A stretch of DNA of 64,000 nucleotides from an uncultured Methanolobus sp. (GTDB taxonomy: Archaea; Halobacteriota; Methanosarcinia; Methanosarcinales; Methanosarcinaceae), in assembly GCF_963667555.1 (NCBI RefSeq), contig NZ_OY763421.1, positions 1,381,562 to 1,445,561 on the forward strand, written 5' to 3'. A program made the translations under genes and the position numbers. Every line of letters begins with the position of its first letter. The first letter of the stretch is position 1. Shown piece after piece: positions 43,796 to 52,691 of the stretch. The notes below the pieces were generated by a model. That model did no database searches. It saw only the letters and a list, made by a program, of their open reading frames with translations, and was not told the origin of the DNA.

Positions 43796-43984
43796 CTACT
43801 GATACTTTTTAAAATCATATTTAGCAGCAACTTCTGACTTTTCCTCTCGTGGAAGTGAAGTAAAATACTTTTTCCACCCGGGACAGAAATTGATGTGCCA
43901 GCGCCAGAATCGTCCTAAGAACGACTTTGGCTTTTCATCATATTTTAGTCTCAATTTGCAGTTGCCACAGTTATTTTCAGCCAT
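43796..43984 (-). CDS. Small CxxC protein of unknown function
   Basis: 62 residues from the ATG at 43984, chosen because GGGAGGAG lies 6 bp upstream; the longer frame up to 44035 has no such site. Sequence opens MAENNCGNCKLRLKYDEKPK and continues FLGRFWRWHINFCPGWKKYF; the CGNC pair and the later FCPGW Cys could bind a metal. No homologue recognised by eye. Confidence 0.6.
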   Translation of the reverse strand: MAENNCGNCKLRLKYDEKPKSFLGRFWRWHINFCPGWKKYFTSLPREEKSEVAAKYDFKKYQ

Positions 43985-44305
43985 AACCTTACTCCTCCCT
44001 GAATTTGCCCTATATATAGAATATTGTATCTCCAATTTATATTCATAACGTTAAAAACTGCTATACAGGTAACTGAAATGTTCTAAATAGGCATAGAATA
44101 TACCAAAATTAACTTCAATTCAGTATAGTATTACTAATTAAAACAAAAGTATTAAATATCAATATAATTTATCACAAATCGTTTACTAGATAAAAATAAC
44201 ATTAATACTTGTAATACCACATTTTCCTGAATATCCATTTAAATCCAAAAAAGCAGGAGGTGTGAACAAACAGGTTAGAACCACAAAAGATAACAAGAGG
44301 CACTT

Positions 44306-45937
44306 ATGATGAAAAAATCATTGAGCATTTTACTGGCAGGAATGCTATTAATCGGAGTAGTTGCAATTTCCGGATGCACAGACACCGATCAGGAAATCGC
44401 AGGTACAGAAGAAACAACAGGAACAGAGAATTATGAATTGGTCGCCGCAGTTGGAACACATGGCGGAGAACCTGAATCCGGATTTAATCCAATTACGGGA
44501 TGGGGTTACAACCATGAACCTTTGATCCAGAGCACTCTTTTTAAAAGAGACAGTACTGGAACACTTATCAACGACCTTGCTACAGATTACTCTGTTAGCG
44601 AAGACGGATTGACATGGACTGTCACAATCAGGGATGATGTAAAATTCCATGACGATGAGCCACTGACAGCCGAAGACGTAGCATTCACATTCAACACCGC
44701 AGCGGAAACTGGTGGAGATGTGGACCTTTCCATGCTTGAAAAATCCACAGCTACAGATGATTACACCATTGAGTTCAAACTGGACGACAATCAGGCTACA
44801 TTTATCAACAAACTGGCAGTCATTGGAATTGTCCCTGAACACGCATACGATGAGAACTATGGTCAGAACCCGATAGGTTCCGGTCCTTACGAATTTGTAC
44901 AGTGGGATAAAGGACAGCAGGTAATTCTGGAAGCAAATCCTGATTATTACGGAGACGAGCCTTACTTCAAAAAACTTACCATTGTATTCATGGAAGCAGA
45001 TACTGCTTTTGCAGCCGCTAAATCCGGTCAGATAGACCTGGCTGAAATTCCAGCATCCTATGCAAACCAGAAAGTTGACGGAATGAAGATAGTAGCTCTT
45101 GAGTCCATTGATGCCCGCGGAATCAGTTTCCCGATGGAACCAAACACAGGCGAAACATCTGAGGATGGATATGCAATTGGAAACGATGTGACATCAGACG
45201 TAGCTATCAGAAAAGCGCTGAACATAGGAATTGACAGGCAGACCCTTGTTGATGGTGCACTTAACGGACAGGGTGAAGAAGAATTCACCGGTGTTGACAA
45301 ACTTCCATGGGGAAACAAGGAAGCCATTATTGAAGACGGAAATGTTGAAGAAGCAAAGAAGATCTTAAGCGATGCCGGATGGGAAGATACCGATGGCGAT
45401 GGAATTGTCGAAAAGGACGGTGTAAAGGCTGAATTTACTCTCCTATACTCCGCAAGCGCACAGGAAAGACAGGCTCTTGCTGTTGCTATTTCTGAAGAAG
45501 CAAAAGAACTGGGAATTAACATAATTCCAGAGGGTGCAAGCTGGGACAAGATCGACACACTTGCTCTTTCAACTCCGGTAGTTTTCGGTTACGGTTCACT
45601 TGACCCAACCGACCTGTACCTGAAATACTACAGTGAAAGCTACGACCCTTCAAGCTACAACAACATAATAATGTACAGCAACCCGACCGTTGACTCCTAT
45701 TTAAGAACTGCAATAACCAGTTCCGATCAGGAAGTTGCAAATGAGAACTGGCAGCTTGCAGCATGGGACGGCGAAACCGGCTTCTCTCCAAAAGGCGATG
45801 CCACCTGGATGTGGATGGCAACACTTGATTACCTCTATATCATGGACGAGGACCTCGACATAGGAACTCCAAAAATACAGCCACATGGTGCTGATATTTT
45901 CGGAAATATCCTGGAATGGAAACGCACGGAAAACTAA
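44306..45937 (+). CDS. ABC transporter substrate-binding lipoprotein (family 5, peptide/nickel type)
   Basis: 543 residues. Lipoprotein signal with lipobox IGVVAISGCTD (lipidated Cys about 27). Mature part follows the DppA/OppA/NikA plan: NPITGWGYNHEPLIQSTLF, DLATDYSVSEDGLTWTVTIR, FHDDEPLTAEDVAFTFN, IGSGPYEFVQWDKGQQVILE and VAIRKALNIGIDRQTLVD. Captures a substrate outside the membrane for the permeases encoded next. Peptide, nickel or another metal complex are all possible; nickel is attractive in a methanogen but is not shown by a diagnostic residue. AAGAGG precedes the ATG. Confidence 0.9.
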   Translation: MMKKSLSILLAGMLLIGVVAISGCTDTDQEIAGTEETTGTENYELVAAVGTHGGEPESGFNPITGWGYNHEPLIQSTLFKRDSTGTLINDLATDYSVSEDGLTWTVTIRDDVKFHDDEPLTAEDVAFTFNTAAETGGDVDLSMLEKSTATDDYTIEFKLDDNQATFINKLAVIGIVPEHAYDENYGQNPIGSGPYEFVQWDKGQQVILEANPDYYGDEPYFKKLTIVFMEADTAFAAAKSGQIDLAEIPASYANQKVDGMKIVALESIDARGISFPMEPNTGETSEDGYAIGNDVTSDVAIRKALNIGIDRQTLVDGALNGQGEEEFTGVDKLPWGNKEAIIEDGNVEEAKKILSDAGWEDTDGDGIVEKDGVKAEFTLLYSASAQERQALAVAISEEAKELGINIIPEGASWDKIDTLALSTPVVFGYGSLDPTDLYLKYYSESYDPSSYNNIIMYSNPTVDSYLRTAITSSDQEVANENWQLAAWDGETGFSPKGDATWMWMATLDYLYIMDEDLDIGTPKIQPHGADIFGNILEWKRTEN

Positions 45938-45984
45938 ATTTGAGGGTTTATGAAACTGAGGGTAACATATCCCCTCAGTTCAAC

Positions 45985-46060
45985 CTTTTTTAATCATTTA
46001 ATTTGCTTTTCAAAAATCAAATCCACAAGAAATCACAAGAACCCACAAGAACCTACAAAC
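45985..46060. repeat. Short CACAAGAA-type repeats upstream of the first permease
   Basis: The 45938-46091 gap contains a pur-rich run with about four copies of CACAAGAA or ACAAGAACC-like units (AAGAAATCACAAGAACCCAC). It may be a slippage-prone or regulatory stretch. The permease GTG start follows GGAGGT. Confidence 0.45.
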
Positions 46061-46091
46061 TTGCTGGAATGGATATTGGAGGTAAAAAATT

Positions 46092-47081
46092 GTGAATTAC
46101 AGGAAATTAAGTATTTTTATGGGGAAAAAAACCCTCAAATTAGTTTTCCTTTTAATTGTTGTTTGTATTGCCAGTTTCTGGATCGTAGAGCAATCTCCCA
46201 TAGACCCTGTAAGGGCCTATATAGGAGAAATGAGCATTCAGCCGGAACAAAAAGCAAAGCTGGAAGAATACTGGGGAGTCAATACTCCTGCACATGAAAA
46301 ATTCCTGAACTGGGCTGAGAACATGCTCAAAGGTGATCTTGGCACTTCACTGATATACAGGATGCCTGTAACAGATGTTATTAAAGAACGGTTTGCAGCT
46401 TCACTTATACTCATGGCTTCTTCATGGCTGCTATCAGGAGTTCTTGGTTTTGCTTTAGGAATAATAGCAGGAATGAAGAACGGAACCTTTATCGATAAAG
46501 CAATAAAAGTTTACTGTTATATTCTGCTTGCCGCCCCAACATTCTGGCTGGCATTGATCTTCTTATTGATATTTGCAGTGAATTTGGGTTGGTTCCCTGT
46601 TGGACTCAGTGTGCCCATAGGTGTTGCAAGTGAAGATGTGACTATTTTTGATCGTATACACCATTTGATACTCCCAACTGTTACCCTTAGCTTGCTTGGA
46701 GTTGCTTCAATCGCAATGTTCACCCGTGAAAAACTAATCGAGGTAATGGAAAGTGATTACGTATTATTTGCAAAGGCAAGAGGAGAAAAAGGATTTGACC
46801 TTGTAAAAAGGCATGGAATCAGGAATGTTGCACTTCCTGCCATTACATTACAGTTCCTGGGATTCAGTGAACTATTTGGCGGGGCTGTTCTGGTAGAACA
46901 GGTTTTCTCTTATCCTGGTATAGGTCAGGCTGCAGTAGCAGCAGGCTTAAGATCTGATGTACCTCTGCTTTTAGCAATTGTTATCGTCAGCGCCCTGTTT
47001 GTCTATTCAGGTAACCTGATAGCTGATATTATCTACGAGTTCGTTGACCCAAGAATAAAACAGCAGGAGATGAGAACATGA
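46092..47081 (+). CDS. ABC transporter permease (DppB-like)
   Basis: 329 residues from GTG at 46092, with GGAGGT 8 bp upstream. Six membrane helices (SLILMASSWLLSGVLGF, ILLAAPTFWLALIFLLIF, AVLVEQVFSYPGIGQAAVAA and others) and the EAA-type loop FAKARGEKGFDLVKRHGIRN that docks the ATPase. It is the first permease of the importer; the NLGWFPVGLS segment is a family feature. Its stop overlaps the next permease start by 4 bp. Confidence 0.9.
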   Translation: MNYRKLSIFMGKKTLKLVFLLIVVCIASFWIVEQSPIDPVRAYIGEMSIQPEQKAKLEEYWGVNTPAHEKFLNWAENMLKGDLGTSLIYRMPVTDVIKERFAASLILMASSWLLSGVLGFALGIIAGMKNGTFIDKAIKVYCYILLAAPTFWLALIFLLIFAVNLGWFPVGLSVPIGVASEDVTIFDRIHHLILPTVTLSLLGVASIAMFTREKLIEVMESDYVLFAKARGEKGFDLVKRHGIRNVALPAITLQFLGFSELFGGAVLVEQVFSYPGIGQAAVAAGLRSDVPLLLAIVIVSALFVYSGNLIADIIYEFVDPRIKQQEMRT

Positions 47082-47935
47082 GCACTGCTGTTGTAACTGC
47101 TAACAGAGGACTTTTCAAAGGGTTCAACCTGCGACAGAAAACCATCATGCTAATAAGCTGCCTGTCGGTGTTGTTAATTGCAATCGTGGTTTCAAGCACA
47201 TTCATAGACGATAACGCATTGTCCACAGATTTTCAATCAAAGAATCTTGCACCTTCCCTGGAACATCCTTTCGGAACTGACTGGATGGGAAGGGATATGT
47301 TCGTAAGAACCCTTGGAGGACTGGGATTAAGTATAGTGATCGGGGCTTTAGCCTCTTCTATCAGTACTATGTTCAGTGTGATATTGGGTTTATTTTCAAG
47401 CATAGGTAAAATCGAGGATTCAATCGTGTCATGGCTTGTTGACCTGTTCCTTTCAATACCACATCTTCTGTTGATTATTTTGATATCCCTGGGACTTGGA
47501 GGAGGAGCAACGGGAGTTATCATAGCTGTTGCGTTAACACATTGGACAAGTCTCACACGTGTTGTAAGAGCAGAGATCAAGCAGATAAAAACCCAGGAAT
47601 ACATCCATATATCAAGGAATTTTGGCAAATCAAGATGGTGGATTGCTAAGAAACATATTCTTCCCCACCTAGTCCCTCAGTTCGTGTTGGGTACAATTGT
47701 AATGTTTCCACATGCGATCCTGCATGAGGCTTCAGTAACATTCCTGGGTTTCGGGCTTTCACCACATCAGCCTGCAATCGGTATTATTCTTTCAGAATCA
47801 ATGAAATACCTATCTGCAGGATACTGGTGGCTTGCATTCTTCCCTGGATTATCACTTCTGATCGTGATCCTTGCATTCGACATGATCGGAGAAAATATGG
47901 GAAAGCTGCTGGACCCTAAAAGAGCACACGAGTAA
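47078..47935 (+). CDS. ABC transporter permease (DppC-like)
   Basis: 285 residues. N-terminal helix (QKTIMLISCLSVLLIAIVV), then SLEHPFGTDWMGRDMFVRTLGG, typical of the DppC/NikC class, further helices and the EAA loop IKQIKTQEYIHISRNFGKSRWWIAKKHI. Pairs with the preceding permease to form the membrane channel. Coupled by a 4-bp overlap. Confidence 0.9.
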   Translation: MSTAVVTANRGLFKGFNLRQKTIMLISCLSVLLIAIVVSSTFIDDNALSTDFQSKNLAPSLEHPFGTDWMGRDMFVRTLGGLGLSIVIGALASSISTMFSVILGLFSSIGKIEDSIVSWLVDLFLSIPHLLLIILISLGLGGGATGVIIAVALTHWTSLTRVVRAEIKQIKTQEYIHISRNFGKSRWWIAKKHILPHLVPQFVLGTIVMFPHAILHEASVTFLGFGLSPHQPAIGIILSESMKYLSAGYWWLAFFPGLSLLIVILAFDMIGENMGKLLDPKRAHE

Positions 47936-47949
47936 GTGAAAACAAATCG

Positions 47950-48048
47950 TGCAAAATCAAACAACCGATCATTCAAACAATCAATCAAACAACTGATCAA
48001 ACAACTGATCAAACAACTGATCAATCAAACAATAAGTCAATCAAATTA
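47950..48048 (+). repeat. 12-bp tandem repeats in the permease-ATPase gap
   Basis: Between the permease stop and the ATPase start the DNA is built of CAAACAACTGAT units (three near-perfect copies at 47987-48023) plus degenerate CAATCAAACAA copies on both sides. It separates an otherwise tight operon by 129 bp. The ATPase ribosome-binding site GAGGTGA follows directly. Confidence 0.85.
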
Positions 48049-48064
48049 TTAAAAGAGGTGAAGT

Positions 48065-49042
48065 ATGACAAATACATCTCAAATTTCCGCAGAAAAAAAG
48101 GAAAAGTCTGAAGCCCTGTTAAAGGTAAAGGACCTTTCCCTTTCTTTCATTCAATATGCTTCAGGACTCAGGCAAACTGAGCTAAAGGTAATATCTAACT
48201 TAAGCATGGAAGCTTACAGTGGTGAGATATTAGCTGTTGTAGGTTCCAGTGGTTCCGGAAAAAGTCTCCTGGCACATTCTATTTTAGGTATTCTTCCATC
48301 AAACGCAAAGCTTACCGGCATCATGGAATATGATGGCAAGGATTTGACACAAAAAAAGAAAGAGGAACTCAGAGGCAAGGAAATTGTCCTTATTCCACAG
48401 TCAACCACATATCTTGATCCTTTGATGAGAATTTTCAGTCAGGTCATCGGAAGTGTTGATGATGAAAACTCTGATTCCAAAAAGAAGCTTCTGAAAGATA
48501 TTTTCAGGAAATATGACCTGAAACCTGAAGTTGAAAGGATGTTTCCTCATGAACTTTCCGGAGGAATGATCAGAAGAGTACTTGTGTCAACTGCTGTGAT
48601 GAGTTCCTCAAAGATAGTGATAGCAGATGAACCTACACCGGGACTTGATGAAAAGAACCTGAATGAAACTTTAGGCTATTTCAAAGATATGGCAAACCGT
48701 GGATATGCAGTTATTCTCATCACTCATGACATCGAAGCTGCATTAAAGATCTCTGATAAGATCGCCATCTTTTACGCTGGCACGATCTTAGAGATTGCAA
48801 ACACAGAGGACTTTTCAGGAGAAGGAGAAAAACTGAGGCATCAATACACAAAAGCACTATGGAATGCCCTGCCACAGAACAAGTTCCAGAGCATAAAAGG
48901 TCACCAGCCAATGCAGGATGAAGTGCCCGAAGGATGCTTCTTTTATGAAAGATGCTCCACAAGAGGCGAAGTTTGCTCAAAATGCGTTCCCGAACTAAAA
49001 ATGTTCGATGGCGGAATGGTGAGGTGCAATAATGTATCTTAA
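48065..49042 (+). CDS. ABC transporter ATP-binding protein (DppD-like)
   Basis: 325 residues. Walker A GSSGSGKSLL, Q-loop VLIPQSTTYLDPLM, signature LSGGMIRRVL, Walker B IVIADEPTPGLDE and switch His VILITHDIEAAL. The Cys-containing C-terminal PEGCFFYERCSTRGEVC is the extension typical of oligopeptide/nickel ATPases. Powers import with the DppF-like partner; its stop overlaps that gene by 11 bp. Confidence 0.92.
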   Translation: MTNTSQISAEKKEKSEALLKVKDLSLSFIQYASGLRQTELKVISNLSMEAYSGEILAVVGSSGSGKSLLAHSILGILPSNAKLTGIMEYDGKDLTQKKKEELRGKEIVLIPQSTTYLDPLMRIFSQVIGSVDDENSDSKKKLLKDIFRKYDLKPEVERMFPHELSGGMIRRVLVSTAVMSSSKIVIADEPTPGLDEKNLNETLGYFKDMANRGYAVILITHDIEAALKISDKIAIFYAGTILEIANTEDFSGEGEKLRHQYTKALWNALPQNKFQSIKGHQPMQDEVPEGCFFYERCSTRGEVCSKCVPELKMFDGGMVRCNNVS

Positions 49043-49643
49043 AGGCGAGAATATCAGTTTCGGCTACAATGAGAACAATCTGATTTTGCAGGATGTGGAT
49101 ATTTCCCTTGGCAGCGGGGAAGTTTTAGGACTTGTAGGAGACAGCGGATGTGGCAAATCAACCCTGTGCAGGATTCTGGCAGGATATGAGAAGAACTACA
49201 ACGGGAACGTAAGTGTAGACGGAAACAAAATCTCATCAAATGGATATAATCCGGTCCAGTTGATCTTCCAGCACCCTGAGAAAGCTGTGAATCCTAAATG
49301 GAAAATGAAGGATATCCTGAAAGAAGGACATGATGTTTCACAGGATATTCTGGAAGCTTTTGGAATTAAGGAGAACTGGCTTAACAGGTGGCCCAATGAA
49401 CTTTCCGGAGGAGAACTTCAGAGATTTGCTCTTGCCAGGGCACTTGGACCTAAGACAAAATTCCTGATAGCTGATGAGATCACCACCATGGTGGATGCCA
49501 TTACACAGGCCCAGATATGGGAGAGCATTTTAGGTATCGTTGAAGAACTGAATATTGGAGTTCTCGTTGTGAGCCATGATAAAAGTCTGATTAATAGGTT
49601 ATGCCATGATGTGAAATACATGTCAGACCTGAATGCAAAATAA
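49032..49643 (+). CDS. ABC transporter ATP-binding protein (DppF/NikE-like), short
   Basis: 203 residues. Walker A GDSGCGKSTL, signature LSGGELQRFALA, Walker B FLIADEITTMVDA, switch His VLVVSHDKSL. Shorter than the usual DppF (about 320) because the C-terminal extension is absent, as in NikE-like proteins. Last gene of the importer; repeat copy 6 begins within a few bases of its stop. Confidence 0.9.
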   Translation: MYLKGENISFGYNENNLILQDVDISLGSGEVLGLVGDSGCGKSTLCRILAGYEKNYNGNVSVDGNKISSNGYNPVQLIFQHPEKAVNPKWKMKDILKEGHDVSQDILEAFGIKENWLNRWPNELSGGELQRFALARALGPKTKFLIADEITTMVDAITQAQIWESILGIVEELNIGVLVVSHDKSLINRLCHDVKYMSDLNAK

Positions 49644-49645
49644 GG

Positions 49646-49960
49646 GTCTGTAGAAAATTACCGGTGTTCAGAAAATGAATTAAACGTAACTGATTATTTT
49701 TTCTTCTTTTCGGATCGTGCCGGCTTCGCCGGACCCTCCGGGATGATTGAAGTTGTTCATGATTTCCGGTTAGCAAAAATATTGTCTGCCGCACTCTTGT
49801 GTTATGATAGTTCTGCAAAAGAACATTGATAAAACAGAACAATACGACCACCCGCCGCAGGCGGCACTTTCCTTCACTGCTATTCTAAAGAATAATGAAA
49901 TACTGCTGTTGTTGAAAATTGCTGAGGTCAAAGTTAGAAGTGACAAGGTTTCTACAAAGC
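49646..49960 (-). repeat. Interspersed MITE-like repeat, copy 6 (internally rearranged)
   Basis: Bounded by GTCTGTAGAAAATTA (49646-49660) and GGTTTCTACAAAGC (49947-49960). It has CCGGCTTCGCCGG (49720-49732), CCCTCCGGG (49734-49742) and CCGCCGCAGGCGG (49852-49864), but in the reverse order to copy 4: the CCGG hairpin comes first on the plus strand. It looks like a recombination product or two half-copies. It fills the convergent 49644-49987 gap between the importer and ccmB. Confidence 0.6.
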
Positions 49961-49987
49961 TGGATTCATTCAGATTTACCAGAATTC

Positions 49988-50662
49988 CTAATCCATCACA
50001 GTATATTCAAACACAAGTTGTCCCACTACAAAAAATATCAGGTCATACACAACAAGCAGCCTGAGTTCAGAAGAAATACCACTAATTCCCCCATCTGAAA
50101 GTATAGTCCCTGTTGCCATAACAGCAGGAATTATCACAGGAATTATTAATGGAAGCAGAAGCACCGGAAGCATGATCTCCCTTGCTCTTGTACTTGCTGA
50201 TAGTGCAGAGAGCAGGGTTCCAACACTAACAAAACCGACAGTTCCCAGGAAGATTACAAGTGCAAGTCCCGGGATGCCACTTATGTTGTAGTTGAACAGA
50301 ACTATGAAGATTGGTATTGTGAGTAACTCCACAATGAACATCAGGACAGCATTTGATATTGTTTTCCCGATGTAGATTGAACTCCTGTCGATTGGTGAGA
50401 GTTTCAGTCCTTCTAGACAACCGTTTTCCATCTCACCTGCAAAGGAACGTGAAAGTCCGAGGGTGCCGGCAAAGGTGAAAGCCACCCAGAGCACACCGGG
50501 AGCAAGTTTTCCTACCAGTTCAGTCTGGCTTAGAACATCCCCAAATGAGATGCTGAAAATAACTATGACAATAAGCGAGAAGATGAGCATGGAGTTGAGC
50601 ATCTGTTTTGTACGGAACTCAGATTTGAGGTCCTTTGCTGCAATGTAGAGGCTTTTCTTCAT
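49988..50662 (-). CDS. ccmB: Heme exporter subunit CcmB
   Basis: 224 residues with six membrane helices. YIAAKDLKSEFRTKQMLNSM at the N-terminus and LGLSRSFAGEMENGCLEGLKLSP are CcmB hallmarks. With CcmA it forms the ABC module used in cytochrome c maturation. Starts 17 bp after the ccmA stop. Confidence 0.88.
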   Translation of the reverse strand: MKKSLYIAAKDLKSEFRTKQMLNSMLIFSLIVIVIFSISFGDVLSQTELVGKLAPGVLWVAFTFAGTLGLSRSFAGEMENGCLEGLKLSPIDRSSIYIGKTISNAVLMFIVELLTIPIFIVLFNYNISGIPGLALVIFLGTVGFVSVGTLLSALSASTRAREIMLPVLLLPLIIPVIIPAVMATGTILSDGGISGISSELRLLVVYDLIFFVVGQLVFEYTVMD

Positions 50663-50679
50663 AATCTCACCACAGGCAT

Positions 50680-51435
50680 TTAGACGTTACTAATGCCCTC
50701 TGCATCGGTATCCTTTTCCACTATGGAAATGTACTGTTCTTTGAACTCTTCCACGCTTTCAATTTCAGTTTTTAGTTTGTCGAAGCGTATTTCTCCCCGA
50801 TCCATTATGAGCATGCGGTCACATAGTTCAAAGGCACGCTCAATGTTGTGAGTAATCATAATCCTTGTAACATCAGAATTTCCGGTACTCATGAGCACAC
50901 GCTCAAAATTAGCAGCAGCATGCTGGTCAAGTCCGGTATATGGTTCGTCCATAAGCAAAATCTCAGGCTGGTGCAGCAATGATCTTGCTATTGAAAGTCT
51001 CTGCTTCATTCCTCTGGAGAATGAACCTGCTCTTTCATCTGCACGTTTCAGGAGATTTACACTTTTGAGTATGGAATCAACTCTTTCATCGATGTTATTA
51101 TTTTCAATTCCATACATGCGTGCAAAAAAAATAAGGTTCTCCCTTGCTGTTAACTCATCATAAAGGTAAGTCTCGTGGGAAATGGCACCTATCATTCCCC
51201 TGATCTTTTCAGGATGTTTTTTGGCATCAATTCCGTTTACATGCACATTTCCTCTGGAAGGATTGATGATCGTGGACATTATCTTCAGAAGAGTGGTCTT
51301 TCCGGCTCCGTTTGGACCGAATATGGCAACGAACTCACCTTTATTGATATCAAGGTTGATATTGTTCAATGCCTTCCTTCGGCCAAAGCTCTTTGAAAGA
51401 CCTGTGATTGAGATGATACTGTCCATTGAAGCCAT
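50680..51435 (-). CDS. ccmA: Heme exporter ATPase CcmA
   Basis: 251 residues. Walker A FGPNGAGKTTLLKIM, signature FSRGMKQRLSIARSLL, Walker B ILLMDEPYTGLDQ, switch His RIMITHN. Adjacent to ccmB, so CcmA is much more likely than another ABC ATPase. A further 51 bp separate it from the molybdopterin-domain lipoprotein gene on the same strand. Confidence 0.86.
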   Translation of the reverse strand: MASMDSIISITGLSKSFGRRKALNNINLDINKGEFVAIFGPNGAGKTTLLKIMSTIINPSRGNVHVNGIDAKKHPEKIRGMIGAISHETYLYDELTARENLIFFARMYGIENNNIDERVDSILKSVNLLKRADERAGSFSRGMKQRLSIARSLLHQPEILLMDEPYTGLDQHAAANFERVLMSTGNSDVTRIMITHNIERAFELCDRMLIMDRGEIRFDKLKTEIESVEEFKEQYISIVEKDTDAEGISNV

Positions 51436-51486
51436 TGAGCTATATTTACAGTCTCAGATTATATAAATTAACGTTCCGGCCTGAAA

Positions 51487-52161
51487 TTATCGCTCAAATG
51501 CAGGTCCGCCAACTTCTGCATCATTACTGTATCCTGCTGTTTCCCAGTAACCTTTGTAAGGCTCATCGGTAACCTCGATTGAAGTGATCCACTTTGCCCA
51601 TTTGTAACCATATTTACTCTCAGCTACAAGCTGTAGTGGAAATCCACGATCTGCTGGCAGAGTGATATCATTAAGCTCATAGGCAAGCATTATATCATTT
51701 TCAACAACGTAATCATAATCAAGACTTGTGGAATATCCATCGGCTGAGTAGAATATAACTGTGGTTGCACTGTTATTTACACCTGTTTCATTGAACAGTG
51801 TGTTCAGAGTCACACCTGTCCACTTTGCATCAAATCCCCAGCCTTCGACACAGTCCATGCGCACGAATCTTGAGACTGGTGGAAAGGACAGTAATTCTGC
51901 ATATGTAAAACTCGCGGGGTTGTCAACCATTCCATAGATTCTAAGTTCGTAGGTTTCCTGATCGATGTACTGAGTTCCTTTTATTCCATTGTTACGCTGT
52001 TCTGAAATAGGGGTCAGTTCCTTGCCTTCAAAAACTACAGCTTCATCGGAAGTATTGTATTCCTGCTGCCCCTTTTGTGAATCAACGGTACATCCGCTAA
52101 CGGAAATAACCAGAATCAATATACAGCTAATAAGCAGATGGAATTGCCTGATATGAAGCAT
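51487..52161 (-). CDS. Molybdopterin-binding (sulfite oxidase/YedY-like) lipoprotein
   Basis: Start at 52161 because GAGGG lies 6 bp before that ATG; the upstream in-frame ATG at 52185 lacks one. Lipoprotein signal with LVISVSGC (lipidated Cys near residue 24 of this start). The mature part matches the oxidoreductase molybdopterin-binding domain: YELRIYGMVDNPASFTYAEL, RFVRMDCVEGWGFDAKWTGV (the Cys that ligates molybdenum) and FPLQLVAESKYGYKWAKW. Likely an outward-facing reductase or oxidase lacking an obvious cytochrome partner in the window; its neighbours are the Ccm genes. The substrate is unknown. Confidence 0.85.
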   Translation of the reverse strand: MLHIRQFHLLISCILILVISVSGCTVDSQKGQQEYNTSDEAVVFEGKELTPISEQRNNGIKGTQYIDQETYELRIYGMVDNPASFTYAELLSFPPVSRFVRMDCVEGWGFDAKWTGVTLNTLFNETGVNNSATTVIFYSADGYSTSLDYDYVVENDIMLAYELNDITLPADRGFPLQLVAESKYGYKWAKWITSIEVTDEPYKGYWETAGYSNDAEVGGPAFER

Positions 52162-52175
52162 GGTTTCCCTCTGAC

Positions 52176-52469
52176 TCAAATGCATTCAAGAAGTTCTATC
52201 CCTTTATCGCTCAGAGAGTATTTATCCTCAATAATATTCAGGAACTCGCCATTTATAAGGAACTCTGTGTGATACTTGAACACTTTCTCATCAAGCTCAG
52301 TAGTTTCCAGAATCTCGCTCCTTGTAGCCCCGAATACACCGATAGCTCTGATAAGTTGACGCCTTATCGGATGTGAAGCGGCTTTGTGAGCAAGCTCATG
52401 CTCAGCTTTTACTCGTTCCCTTTCAGAAGGTTTTGCATCAAGCAGATCGTCAAGATCATCGTGCGGCAT
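52176..52469 (-). CDS. ArsR-like winged-helix protein
   Basis: 97 residues. KAASHPIRRQLIRAIGVFG, TRSEILETTELDEKVFKYHTEFL and a C-terminal wing (IEDKYSLSDKGIELLEC). No effector domain or metal-site Cys cluster. It overlaps nothing but lies 14 bp upstream of the molybdopterin lipoprotein start, so it may regulate that gene or the ccm genes. Confidence 0.7.
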   Translation of the reverse strand: MPHDDLDDLLDAKPSERERVKAEHELAHKAASHPIRRQLIRAIGVFGATRSEILETTELDEKVFKYHTEFLINGEFLNIIEDKYSLSDKGIELLECI

Positions 52470-52691
52470 TTCCTACTCCTCCTATTTTCATTATGAAAGT
52501 ATAGTGTAAAAAGTGTTGTGCCGAAATTCACAGAAGTTTTGCAGTAATTAACTTCAAAACAGATACAAGAAAAGTGAAAATCAATTGAAAATCAAAGTAA
52601 GAATATAAGAATGAATGTAAGAATAATTGATTGAAAAGAAGGTTTAAAAGAACTCAGATGCTTGCCTTCATACTTCATTTATATTGTAGAA

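Noticed and set aside
44260-44305. Short upstream frame (GTG AAC AAA ...) ending at the start of the substrate-binding protein gene.
   Set aside because: GGAGGT is adjacent to the GTG rather than 5-9 bp before it, and the frame has only 15 codons.
49804-50064. 86-codon plus-strand frame after the importer operon.
   Set aside because: Covers repeat copy 6 and the antisense of ccmB; no coding pattern.
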